A stretch of 64,000 bases of DNA, from contig NZ_JAGGML010000001.1 of assembly GCF_017875275.1 (NCBI RefSeq), positions 5,043,001 to 5,107,000 of the forward strand, read 5' to 3'. Below, piece after piece: positions 9,391-16,780 of this stretch. The stretch comes from Xanthobacter flavus. Lineage in GTDB: Bacteria > Pseudomonadota > Alphaproteobacteria > Rhizobiales > Xanthobacteraceae. Numbering within the stretch: position 1 is the stretch's first letter; each line of letters starts with the position of its first letter. The notes under the pieces are model-generated. The model saw nothing but the letters and a program-made list of their open reading frames with translations. It was not told the origin of the DNA and made no database searches. The position numbers and the translations under genes were made by a program.

Positions 9391-9950
9391 TGTCCGGCCT
9401 CCGGCGCACGCCCGTGTTCGGGGGGCGGCAGCAGCAGCTCGCCCCGGGCGAAGGTTTCAAAAGGCGTCGCCTCAAGGCGTTCGACGGCGGCGCGGACGTA
9501 GGCCGCGAAGGGCTCGGCGCGCGGCGACGCTTCGTCCGTGCCGAGGATATTGCGCGCGAGGGCCTGGGCGAGGAGGGCGTTGCCGGGGGCGGCGAGCGCG
9601 GTATCATATGCCGCAGCACGGCCGTAGAAGGCTGCGCCGATCTTCTTCATCTTCTTCGGCACGGTGAGATCGCCCACGCCCAGCTCGCGCATGGTGCTGT
9701 CCATGTCGGCCGCGAAGGCGTCGAAAATCTCCTGCGACATGGCGCGCGCGGTGTCGTCGCCGCCCTTCAGGCGGTGGCAGACAAGCACGGTATGGAGCAC
9801 GACCATTTCAAAGCGTCCCTCCAGCGTATCGGGAACGCCGAAGTCGGTGTAGAACTCCGCCCGCCGCGACTGTGCCACGATCGCGCCATACAGGCGCTCG
9901 ATGGTCTCGCGGGACTTGGCACGCTTTAACGAGCGGAACAGGTTCAGCAT
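9387..9950 (-). CDS. Ubiquinol-cytochrome c chaperone (CBP3-type) family protein
   Basis: This 187-residue, mainly helical protein matches the bacterial CBP3/ubiquinol-cytochrome c chaperone family. Landmarks are YGAIVAQSRRAEFYTDFGVPDTLEGRFEMVVLHTVLVCHRL and MSQEIFDAFAADMDSTMRELGVGDL..KKMKKIGAAFYGR. Eukaryotic relatives help load haem or assemble cytochrome b in the bc1 complex; the bacterial proteins are presumed to help build the same complex. It is the first gene of a DUF177 pair and diverges from bamE, the usual alphaproteobacterial arrangement. Confidence 0.9.
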   Translation of the reverse strand: MLNLFRSLKRAKSRETIERLYGAIVAQSRRAEFYTDFGVPDTLEGRFEMVVLHTVLVCHRLKGGDDTARAMSQEIFDAFAADMDSTMRELGVGDLTVPKKMKKIGAAFYGRAAAYDTALAAPGNALLAQALARNILGTDEASPRAEPFAAYVRAAVERLEATPFETFARGELLLPPPEHGRAPEAGQ

Positions 9951-10069
9951 TTAAAATCCCGGGCCAAGGTCCGGCGAGGAGTTGAACGGGCAAGCGGCGT
10001 AACGCGCCATCGCCCGCATGGCAAGGGGCGGTAGCCGAGGCGACGCTTCGGGGCACTGTTCACAGCACA

Positions 10070-10606
10070 ATGATGGGGATGCGTGTGGCGTCACGAGAAA
10101 AGAGCCAGGAGCACACGGGGAACGGCCGGAACACCACGAGCCGGAGGCTTGGCCTTGCGGGAACCGCCGCCCTCCTGCTCGCCGGCATGGCGCTTACGGG
10201 CTGCGACCAGGTGGCCGTGAACGGCACGGGCGGCCAGCTCACCGGTGTCGTTCGCACCTATCAGCGCGGTTACGTGCTGGCGGAGGGTGCGCTGGAGCAG
10301 GTCCCGGTCGGATCGAGCCAGGAACAGGTGCTGCTGGTGCTTGGCACCCCGTCGACGGTCGCGACCCTGAACGGCGACGCCTTCTTCTACATCTCCCAGA
10401 CCCAGCAGCGGGTCGCCTTCCTCAAGCCGGAAATCACCGAGCAGAAGGTGCTGGCGGTCTATTTCGACAAGAACAAGCGGGTGACGCGCGTCGCCCAGTA
10501 CGGGATCAAGGACGGCAAGGTGTTCGACTTCGTGTCGCAGACCACGCCCACCAGCGGCGAGGAGCTGAGCCTTATCCGTCAGCTGATCGGCCTCATCACC
10601 TTCTGA
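10070..10606 (+). CDS. bamE: Outer membrane protein assembly factor BamE (SmpA/OmlA lipoprotein)
   Basis: BamE is an outer-membrane lipoprotein of the BAM complex that inserts beta-barrel proteins. The 178-residue product has a lipoprotein signal with lipobox ALTGC, Cys45 being the likely lipidated residue. It is followed by the SmpA/OmlA fold: LEQVPVGSSQEQVLLVLGTPSTVA and then DAFFYISQ and LAVYFDKNKRVTRVAQYG. The N-terminal stretch before the hydrophobic core is long (about 25 residues), so a downstream start is possible (ATG4 is only nine bases away). It diverges from the bc1 chaperone gene. A large autotransporter in the same window would be one of its clients. Confidence 0.9.
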   Translation: MMGMRVASREKSQEHTGNGRNTTSRRLGLAGTAALLLAGMALTGCDQVAVNGTGGQLTGVVRTYQRGYVLAEGALEQVPVGSSQEQVLLVLGTPSTVATLNGDAFFYISQTQQRVAFLKPEITEQKVLAVYFDKNKRVTRVAQYGIKDGKVFDFVSQTTPTSGEELSLIRQLIGLITF

Positions 10607-10790
10607 TCTGGTATCAGCACAGTCCGGCCGCGCATCGCGCGCGCCGGACAGCGACCTGAGGAGACCTTGACCTCAGCCGCGAATGACGCTCCCAAGGGGC
10701 GGCGCCGGAGCCCGTGCCCCTTCGGGACGTCCTGCCCTACGCCACGCTTTTCCCTTCGCAATGCCTGCCCGGAGCGACGAGCCCGAACCG

Positions 10791-11579
10791 ATGGCCAGAA
10801 CACTCGGACAGGACCTCGCCGCCGCGCTGCGCTTCTATTCCCGCCTGCCCTTGCCGGCCCGGGACGAAACCGCTTTCGCGGCCCCCGACATCGACCGCAT
10901 CGCCTATGCCGTGCCGGTGGCCGGCGCGGTGCTGGGCCTTATCGGGGCGCTCGTCCTCATCCTGGCCATGGCCCTGAAGCTGCCGGCCTTCCTTGCCGCC
11001 ACGCTCGCGGTGACGGCGCTGGCGCTCGCCACCGGCTGCTTCCACGAGGACGGGTTGGCCGACACCGCCGATGGCCTCGGCGGCGGGCGGGACCGCATCC
11101 ACAAGCTCACCATCATGCGCGACAGCCGCATCGGCACCTATGGCGCCACCGCGCTTTTGCTGGGCCTGCTGCTGCGGATCGGCGCGCTGGAGGCGCTTGC
11201 CCTGTCGGTGGGACCGCTCCGCGCGGGCCTGGTCCTCATTGCCGGCGAGGCCGCCTCCCGCGCCGCCGGCGTGCTGCTCATCGCTGCCCTGCCGCCGGCC
11301 CGCACCGATGGCGCCGGGGCGTCCGTCGGCCGGCCCTCGGAGGCGGCGGCGCTGTCCTGTGCGCTGGTCGCGGCGCTCATCGTTTCGGTGCTGATGGTGG
11401 CCTCCTTCGGCATCGGTGCCGCGTTTGCCGGACTGATCGGCCCTGCGCTGGTGCTGCTCGTGATGATGCGCCTGTCGGCCCGGCTCATCGGCGGACAGAC
11501 CGGCGACGTGGCGGGCGCCACCCAGCAGGTGGCGGTGATTGTGTTCCTCCTCGGCGTGCTTATCTTCGGCGGACGGTAG
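10791..11579 (+). CDS. cobS: Adenosylcobinamide-GDP ribazoletransferase CobS
   Basis: CobS joins adenosylcobinamide-GDP with alpha-ribazole (or its phosphate) in the last steps of cobalamin synthesis and is an inner-membrane enzyme. Visible marks are FYSRLPLP near the N-terminus, TGCFHEDGLADTADGLGGG with the essential acidic residues, the IMRDSRIGTYGATAL block and several hydrophobic helices up to the C-terminus. The ATG at 10791 (MARTLGQDLAAALRF) gives 262 residues, close to the usual 240-265; in-frame ATGs at 10761 and 10683 are possible but precede only low-complexity sequence. No other cob gene is adjacent, although a cobalamin riboswitch lies about 4 kb away. DUF1289 and aspartic-protease genes follow, a common Rhizobiales order. 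Confidence 0.93.
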   Translation: MARTLGQDLAAALRFYSRLPLPARDETAFAAPDIDRIAYAVPVAGAVLGLIGALVLILAMALKLPAFLAATLAVTALALATGCFHEDGLADTADGLGGGRDRIHKLTIMRDSRIGTYGATALLLGLLLRIGALEALALSVGPLRAGLVLIAGEAASRAAGVLLIAALPPARTDGAGASVGRPSEAAALSCALVAALIVSVLMVASFGIGAAFAGLIGPALVLLVMMRLSARLIGGQTGDVAGATQQVAVIVFLLGVLIFGGR

Positions 11580-11639
11580 GCGAGCGGCGATTCCCGCCCC
11601 GCCTCAGCCGGAAGGAGCCGAGCGCCCGACCGCGCAGCC

Positions 11640-11876
11640 ATGACCCAGCCGTCAGACCCCCGGACCGTTTCCCGCCCCGGCGCCATCCGCTCGCCCTGCA
11701 TCAAGGTGTGCGTGGTGGAGCCATTGAGCGGCCTGTGCATCGGCTGCGGACGCACGCTGCGGGAGATCGGCGGCTGGGCCTCGTTCTCGCCGGATGCGCG
11801 GGAGCGGATCATGGCTGTCCTGCCGGACCGGCTGGCGCGTCTCAAGGAGACGGCGCCGGATGCGTTCATGGAATAG
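11640..11876 (+). CDS. DUF1289 small cysteine-motif protein
   Basis: This 78-residue protein has the DUF1289 signature: SPCIKVC, then LCIGCGRTLREIGGW, with four Cys that could bind a metal or Fe-S centre, and a final helical segment with PDRLARL. The function of the family is unknown. It follows cobS by 60 bases and precedes the membrane aspartic protease by six bases, so the last two are likely one transcript. Confidence 0.87.
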   Translation: MTQPSDPRTVSRPGAIRSPCIKVCVVEPLSGLCIGCGRTLREIGGWASFSPDARERIMAVLPDRLARLKETAPDAFME

Positions 11877-11882
11877 GCCGCC

Positions 11883-12599
11883 ATGCGCAGCGACCGTCTT
11901 CTCTGGATCCTCCTCATCGGCCTGTTCGCCGGCGGCGTCATCCTCGCGGTGAACCACGAGCAGGGCGAGGTGGCGGGCATCGACATCAACAAGTTCGGCG
12001 CGTTGGTGGGTCAGCTCTCGATCGCGATCTTCATCGGCGCGGCGGCGTGGTCGGTCTTTCGCGGGCGGATCGCCGAATCGCTCATGGCGGCCGCCTTCTG
12101 GCTGGTGCTCGCGGCGATGCTGGCGCTCGGCTACACCTATCGCGATCCCCTCGCCCAGGTCGGCCGCAAGGTGCTGGCCGAGGTTGCGCCGGGCTATGCG
12201 GTGAACCTCGCGCAGACCGGCACGAGCATGGTGGAGGTCACGCGCGGGGCGGCCGGCGATTTCGCAGTGCGCGCGGGAATCAACGGCTCAGGCGTGAGCA
12301 TGCTGGTGGACACCGGCGCCTCGTCCGTCGTTTTGACCCATGAGGCGGCGCAGGCGGTGGGCCTGCCGGTGGATTTCCTGAAATATGACGTGCCCGTCGA
12401 TACCGCCGCCGGCCGCACCCGCGCCGCCGCCGTGGTGCTGGACACCATCACCATCGGCAGCATCGTCGAGCGCCGCGTGCCCGCCCTCGTCTCGCCCGCC
12501 GGCGCCTTGCGCACGAGCCTCCTCGGCATGAGCTTCCTGTCCCGGCTCGAGGGCTTCGAGTTCCGCGGCGACAAGCTCGTGATGCGCGGCGGCAAATGA
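11883..12599 (+). CDS. Membrane-anchored retropepsin-like aspartic protease (TIGR02281 family)
   Basis: The 238-residue protein has three N-terminal hydrophobic segments (about residues 6-24, 40-58 and 63-84). A soluble single-lobe clan AA protease domain follows, with the catalytic motif VDTGASSVVL (Asp143) and the second conserved block GMSFLSRLEGFEF. Retropepsin-like enzymes act as dimers, each lobe giving one Asp. The topology suggests the catalytic lobe faces the periplasm. The physiological substrate is unknown. Its start codon is six bases after the DUF1289 stop. Confidence 0.88.
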   Translation: MRSDRLLWILLIGLFAGGVILAVNHEQGEVAGIDINKFGALVGQLSIAIFIGAAAWSVFRGRIAESLMAAAFWLVLAAMLALGYTYRDPLAQVGRKVLAEVAPGYAVNLAQTGTSMVEVTRGAAGDFAVRAGINGSGVSMLVDTGASSVVLTHEAAQAVGLPVDFLKYDVPVDTAAGRTRAAAVVLDTITIGSIVERRVPALVSPAGALRTSLLGMSFLSRLEGFEFRGDKLVMRGGK

Positions 12600-12669
12600 T
12601 TGTGTTTCCGCTCGCTGCCCGCCTCGGTTAGGTTTTCGGGCGTCCACCCCGCCTGATCTGCGAACCCCG

Positions 12670-13581
12670 ATGCGCGTCCCCACTGCGACCGATCTCCAGA
12701 AGGAACGCGCGATCCTGTTCGCGATCCTTCTCGATTTCAGCGTCTTCGTCCCCTACCTCGTCACGGTGTGGCGGATCGGTTCCCTGGCCATGCTGGCGGA
12801 GATGCTGCGCGGCGGCCTGCTGTTGCTGGTGGAGGGCCTCGCCCTGCTGACGCTGCGCGCTGCCCATCGCGGCCGCCTTTATTTCTACGATTTCGGCATC
12901 GGCAAGCTCGAGCGCATGTTGGCGGCAGCCATCGGCGTGCTGCTGCTGCTGGCGGCCGTCTTCATTCTCATCAAGGTGATGGATTCGACTGAATCCGAGC
13001 CCCTGCCACCCTTCTGGGTGGCGGCCGCTCTGGGTCTTGTCATCTACAACCTGTTCACGAATCTGGCGCCGCTGGTTCCGCTGTGGCGGGCGACGCGCGC
13101 GGGTACGTCCATCATCGTGCTCAGCCAGTTCCGCGCGCGCATCGCCAAGGCCATCGCCTCGGTGACGGTGGTGGTGTGCGTCGCCCTCGACGTATTGCTT
13201 CCGCACACCAAGGTGGCGCTGGTGGCCGACGATATCGGCGGGCTCATCGGCGCGGCCTTCATGCTGGTCATCGGCGGCAGCATGATCTCGGAAGCCCTGC
13301 CCGACCTTCTGGACCGCGCGCTCGCCGAACCGTTGCAGATGAAGGTGAACGCCGCGCTCGCCGCCAATTTCGACCGCTACGAGCAGCTCATTGGCGTGCG
13401 GACCCGCAAATCCGGCAGTGTCGCTTATGTGGAGATCACGGTGGGCTTCGCGCCGGATCGCACCATCGCCGACGTCAGCTCGGTGACGGAGGGCCTGCGC
13501 CAGACGCTGACCGCCGCCATTCCCGATGCCGACGTGGTGGTGATCGCCGCGCCTTATGATCCGGCGACCGAGGCGACCTAG
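12670..13581 (+). CDS. Cation diffusion facilitator-like membrane protein lacking the usual metal-site residues
   Basis: The 303-residue protein has the CDF layout. A hydrophobic N-terminal part with about six membrane helices (roughly residues 15-225) includes a YDFGIGKLE segment matching the FGYGRLE block after helix 2. It is followed by a cytosolic ferredoxin-like domain (VRTRKSGSVAYVEITVGF ... TAAIPDADVVV). In true CDF exporters helix 2 and helix 5 carry Asp/His residues that form the transport site. In helix 2 the ADxxHNxxD stretch reads AEMLRGGLL, and in helix 5 the HxxxD pair is also not evident. It may therefore transport something else, use other ligands, or be non-transporting. Its TAG stop overlaps the TAG stop of the convergent aldo/keto reductase in one CTAG. 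Confidence 0.78.
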   Translation: MRVPTATDLQKERAILFAILLDFSVFVPYLVTVWRIGSLAMLAEMLRGGLLLLVEGLALLTLRAAHRGRLYFYDFGIGKLERMLAAAIGVLLLLAAVFILIKVMDSTESEPLPPFWVAAALGLVIYNLFTNLAPLVPLWRATRAGTSIIVLSQFRARIAKAIASVTVVVCVALDVLLPHTKVALVADDIGGLIGAAFMLVIGGSMISEALPDLLDRALAEPLQMKVNAALAANFDRYEQLIGVRTRKSGSVAYVEITVGFAPDRTIADVSSVTEGLRQTLTAAIPDADVVVIAAPYDPATEAT

Positions 13582-14414
13582 AGCATCTCCAGCCCGACCT
13601 TGCGCCGGGGCGGCGGGAAGGCCTTGTCGATGGCGGCGAGGTCGTCCGCATCGAGCGCCAGATCGCGCGCGGCGGCGTTCATCTCCACATGCTCGATGCG
13701 GCTCGCCTTGGGAATGGCGATCACATCGCCGCTCCGCATCACCCACGCCAGAGCGACCTGAAACGGGTCCACGCCGTGCTTCTTCGCCACGGCGCCCAAA
13801 GCCCCGTTGCGCGGCAGGCGGGCCTGCTCGATGGGGCTGTAGGCCATGATGGGAATGCGGGCGGCGCGCAAGGCCGGAAACAGGGCGAACTCCGGCCCGC
13901 GCCGGCTCGGATTGTACAGGACCTGATTGGCGGCGCAGGCGGTTCCGCCCCTGGCGGCAAGAAGCTCCTCCATGTCGTCCGTATCGAGGTTGCTCACACC
14001 CCAATGCCGGATCTTGCCGGCCTTCTGCAGCGCCTCGAACCCCGCGATGGTCTCGGACAGGGGATGGTTGCCGCGCCAGTGGAGAAGGTAGAGGTCGATG
14101 ACGTCGGTCTTCATCCGCTTCAGGCTGCGCTCGCAGGCGGCGGCGACGCCCGCCCGGCTGGCGTTGTGCGGATAGACTTTGCTGACGAGGAACACCTCGT
14201 GCCGACGTCCGGCGATGGCTTCGCCCACCACCTCCTCGGCACCGCCATCGCCATACATCTCCGCCGTGTCGATAAGGGTCAGGCCGAGGTCGATCCCGCG
14301 CCGGAGCGCGTTCGCCTCCGCGACGCGGGCGGTGGAGCGCTCGCCCATGTACCAGGTGCCCTGGCCGAGGGCGGGCACCGTCTCGCCGCTGGGAAGGGTC
14401 ACGGTCTTGCTCAT
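13578..14414 (-). CDS. Aldo/keto reductase
   Basis: This 278-residue NADPH-dependent oxidoreductase of the AKR superfamily starts MSKTVTLPSGETVPALGQGTWYMG. The catalytic tetrad is visible: Asp and Tyr in LIDTAEMYGDG, Lys in VFLVSKVYP and His in LYLLHWRG. The C-terminal cofactor-binding block (AIPKASRIEHVEMNAAA) is also present. Substrate is unknown; proteins of this sort reduce small aldehydes and ketones. The ATG at 14414 has an AAGGAA ribosome site. A longer in-frame extension upstream is Ser/Arg-rich, unlike the family, and is rejected. Its stop overlaps the CDF-like gene stop. Confidence 0.92.
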   Translation of the reverse strand: MSKTVTLPSGETVPALGQGTWYMGERSTARVAEANALRRGIDLGLTLIDTAEMYGDGGAEEVVGEAIAGRRHEVFLVSKVYPHNASRAGVAAACERSLKRMKTDVIDLYLLHWRGNHPLSETIAGFEALQKAGKIRHWGVSNLDTDDMEELLAARGGTACAANQVLYNPSRRGPEFALFPALRAARIPIMAYSPIEQARLPRNGALGAVAKKHGVDPFQVALAWVMRSGDVIAIPKASRIEHVEMNAAARDLALDADDLAAIDKAFPPPRRKVGLEML

Positions 14415-14527
14415 TGCCGGTTCCTTGGCATTCGACTGGCCGCTGGCCGATTTCGGGCGACCATAGCGGCTGCGTGAGCGAGGTCCAGAGAGTGCTCCGA
14501 CCGTCTTGGCCCCCGCCCTGAGACGCA

Positions 14528-14556
14528 GAACGCCGGCGGGAGCACCGCCGGCGTTC
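14528..14556 (-). terminator. Hairpin downstream of the CbiM-type permease gene
   Basis: GAACGCCGGCGG and CCGCCGGCGTTC form a perfect 12-base-pair stem with a five-base loop, 25 bases after the permease stop. On the minus strand it is followed only by TGCGTCTC, a weak T-tract, so it is a probable rather than certain intrinsic terminator. Confidence 0.65.
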
Positions 14557-14580
14557 GCCTTGTCTCTAAAAAGAGCGCGA

Positions 14581-15264
14581 TCAGGCCGCGTCGTAGAGCC
14601 GGCGCTCCAGCAGCGGGCTGCCGCCCTTGAAGGCACCATGCAGCGCCTTGGCGGCGGCGAGGACAGCGAGGTCCACAAGCGGCTCGACGATGATGACGAG
14701 CAGGTACGCGCCGCCGAACGTCGCCACCGACGCGACGTTCTCCGCCGCGAAGCCCTGGCCATAGATGGCCCAGAACGCCACCCAGCCGACGATGCCGGCC
14801 TGATAGGTGGTGGAGAGGGCGAGCGCCTGGCCGTACTTCAGCTCCACGTAGGGCGTGCCCGGCGCGACGATGCGGCGCGCGACGGCGGCGACGCCGAACA
14901 GCGGCACCAGCAGCGTGGTCACGTTCATGCCGTACTGGGGCAGGTCGAACGGCGCGAAGAACAGGCCCTGGACGAGCAGGCCGAAGGCGAGGCCGAGGGC
15001 CGCCGGAGCCGCGCCGAACATCAGGAACAGGGTCGAGCCGAGGATGAGGTGCACTTCCGAGACACCCACCGGATAGTGCGGCAGAACCTCGAAGAAGGAG
15101 AAGACGAGGGCGGTGGTGGCGAGGGTGCGGCCCGCCAGCGAGAGGACGCCGCGCTCACGCGCCGCCTCATAGGCAAGCTTGAGGGCGTAGCCGCCGGCGG
15201 CGGCCGCCGTGACATAGCTGAGGCCGATCTTGGCCCCGTCCACGAGTCCGGGTTCGATATGCAT
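14581..15264 (-). CDS. CbiM-type energy-coupling-factor permease (cobalt/nickel uptake)
   Basis: The 227-residue integral membrane protein begins MHIEPG. In CbiM/NikM proteins the extreme N-terminal Met-His takes part in binding Co2+ or Ni2+, which fixes the start at 15264. Six or so hydrophobic helices follow, with conserved blocks SFFEVLPHYPVGVSEVHLILGS, FGLLVQGLFFAPFDLPQYGMN and PYVELKYGQA. A cobalamin riboswitch lies directly upstream on the same strand, so cobalt is the likely substrate. No CbiN, CbiQ or CbiO gene is adjacent. It could work alone, with shared ECF components elsewhere, or as a distinct subfamily. The ATG has a CGGAGA ribosome site. Confidence 0.87.
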   Translation of the reverse strand: MHIEPGLVDGAKIGLSYVTAAAAGGYALKLAYEAARERGVLSLAGRTLATTALVFSFFEVLPHYPVGVSEVHLILGSTLFLMFGAAPAALGLAFGLLVQGLFFAPFDLPQYGMNVTTLLVPLFGVAAVARRIVAPGTPYVELKYGQALALSTTYQAGIVGWVAFWAIYGQGFAAENVASVATFGGAYLLVIIVEPLVDLAVLAAAKALHGAFKGGSPLLERRLYDAA

Positions 15265-15310
15265 GTTCGTCTCCGTTGCCGTCTCACCCGACGGCCCGAG
15301 GGGTTCATCA

Positions 15311-15530
15311 TGCGACCGGCCGGTCTCCTGACTCGCGGGTCTACGCTCACCCCCGCCTTCCCGGCCGGCCCGAAGGGCTGTGGCCAGTGGCATGCTGGAA
15401 GATCGCTCGCCGCTTACAGTCGCGGGGGCGGTTGAGGCTTCGGCCGGATCTCGCGGATGATTCTCCGCGCAATCCCGCCCTACCCCATTCCCGTTTCACT
15501 CCGGATGCCGAGGCAGCCGGAGCACCGTTC
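15311..15530 (-). ncRNA. Cobalamin (adenosylcobalamin) riboswitch
   Basis: Read on the minus strand the element shows the ordered cobalamin-riboswitch landmarks. These are CGGTGCTCCGGCTGCC at the 5' end, a GAAACGGGAAT block, CCCCCGCGACTGTAAGCGG, the B12-box core TGCCACTGG, GGGAAGGCGGGGGTGA, and finally ACCCGCGAGTCAGGAGACC at the 3' end. It ends about 47 bases before the ATG of the CbiM-type permease, close enough to mask the ribosome site when cobalamin is bound. Expected effect: high cobalamin turns off cobalt uptake. Ends are approximate. Confidence 0.95.
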
Positions 15531-15646
15531 GCAAGCGCAGCAGGCACCGAACGCCGCCGCCCTGTCAAGCAATCCCGTAGCAATGGGACGCGCGCCGTGG
15601 CCTTCGCCGGGCGCGCATCCTGCCGCTCGGGGCGGGAAGCTCCGCG

Positions 15647-16141
15647 TCAGTGGCTGGAGTGGGCGCCGCTGCCCTGAGCGCCCATGCCCTCCACCTTGAA
15701 CTGAACAGGGACGGTGCCGGCCTTCTCGAAGGTCAGCGTGCCGTCCACCAGCGTGCCCTCCTTCAGCGGGGCCTTCAGGTCGAGGAACATGATGTGGTAG
15801 CCGCCGGGCTTCAGCTCGAGGCTGCCCCCGGCCGGAATGGCGAGACCGTCCGGCAGGGGACGCATCACCATCACGCCATCCTTCATGCTCATTTCGTGGA
15901 TTTCCACGCGCCCGGCGAACGGCGCGGTGGCGGCGACGAGGCGGTCGGGGGCGGTTCCCGTGTTCTTCACCACGAGATAGCCGCCGGCGACGGTGGCGCC
16001 GCCGGGCGTGGCGCGCGACCAGGGATGGTCGATCTGCAGGGGCCCGGCCTTGAAGTCATGCGCGACGGCGGCGCCGGCCAGCGCCGCGGTGGCGATGGCG
16101 GCGGCGATGATGGTGCGGCGGGTGAGGTGAAAGATGGACAT
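15647..16141 (-). CDS. Periplasmic copper chaperone PCu(A)C
   Basis: This 164-residue protein has a signal peptide ([23 protein letters not shown], likely cleaved after AVAH or nearby). The mature domain is PCu(A)C (DUF461): [31 protein letters not shown] and [18 protein letters not shown]. The His and Met residues are those that bind Cu(I). Such proteins deliver copper in the periplasm to the CuA or CuB centre of cytochrome oxidases. The ATG at 16141 has an AGGAGT ribosome site. The same frame is open far upstream, but that part is the shadow of the DUF2946 gene. The C-terminus ends GAHSSH, another possible metal ligand. Confidence 0.92.
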   Translation of the reverse strand: MSIFHLTRRTIIAAAIATAALAGAAVAHDFKAGPLQIDHPWSRATPGGATVAGGYLVVKNTGTAPDRLVAATAPFAGRVEIHEMSMKDGVMVMRPLPDGLAIPAGGSLELKPGGYHIMFLDLKAPLKEGTLVDGTLTFEKAGTVPVQFKVEGMGAQGSGAHSSH

Positions 16142-16287
16142 GTGTACTCCTGCATGGCGCCGGGGGCTGCTGCCGCTCGGCGGGATGGAGTGAAGGGCTG
16201 GATGAAAGGGATCGCGCGCGGCGCGGTGCCAGCGCATCGGGGTGCGCGGAGACCCGCAACGGCTAAAGGAAAGGACGCGAGACAGCG

Positions 16288-16701
16288 TCAGCCAGCCAGC
16301 GGCGGCCCCTGGGACGAACGCGGCTCGCGCCGGTCCCGGCCCGTCCCCTCGATGCCGGCGAGCGGAAGGGCGCCCGGTCGATGATCCGAAGCAACCGGCA
16401 TCCCCGCCCCGGCGACGGCGGGCAGTAACGGGGCCGGAGAATGGCCGGCGCATAAGGCGCAGCAGACGGAATGGTCCGCCCGCGGCATGGACGGATCGCC
16501 ACCCTGCCCGTCGGCCGTGCCGATGCACAGGACGCTGCCATCGGTGCCGGCAGCCATGTCCATGGCGCCGGAGCGATCGAAGGCCAGACCGGCGACCACC
16601 AGCTGCAAAAGGAAGGCATAGGCGAGCACGACGCTGAGCGCGCCGCGTATCCACATTGCCCTCCGCCAGTGCGCCACCCGTCGCTCCCGAACCTCGACCA
16701 T
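16288..16701 (-). CDS. DUF2946-type small membrane/periplasmic protein
   Basis: The 137-residue protein has one N-terminal hydrophobic helix ([19 protein letters not shown]). A short polar region follows with LCIG and the [11 protein letters not shown] cluster of His and Cys that resembles DUF2946 proteins, which are often found by copper genes. Function is not established; copper sensing or handling is an inference from the Cys/His cluster and from the PCu(A)C gene 146 bases downstream on the same strand. The start could also be 16656 (MWIRG, just before the helix, preceded by GGAGGG) or 16737. Confidence 0.65.
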   Translation of the reverse strand: MVEVRERRVAHWRRAMWIRGALSVVLAYAFLLQLVVAGLAFDRSGAMDMAAGTDGSVLCIGTADGQGGDPSMPRADHSVCCALCAGHSPAPLLPAVAGAGMPVASDHRPGALPLAGIEGTGRDRREPRSSQGPPLAG

Positions 16702-16780
16702 GGGCCGGCATGTTAACGGCGCGGCGTGGAAAGTCATCCGCCGCCACGCGGCGTCGGCCCGCTGCCCCTGGCCACGCCCC

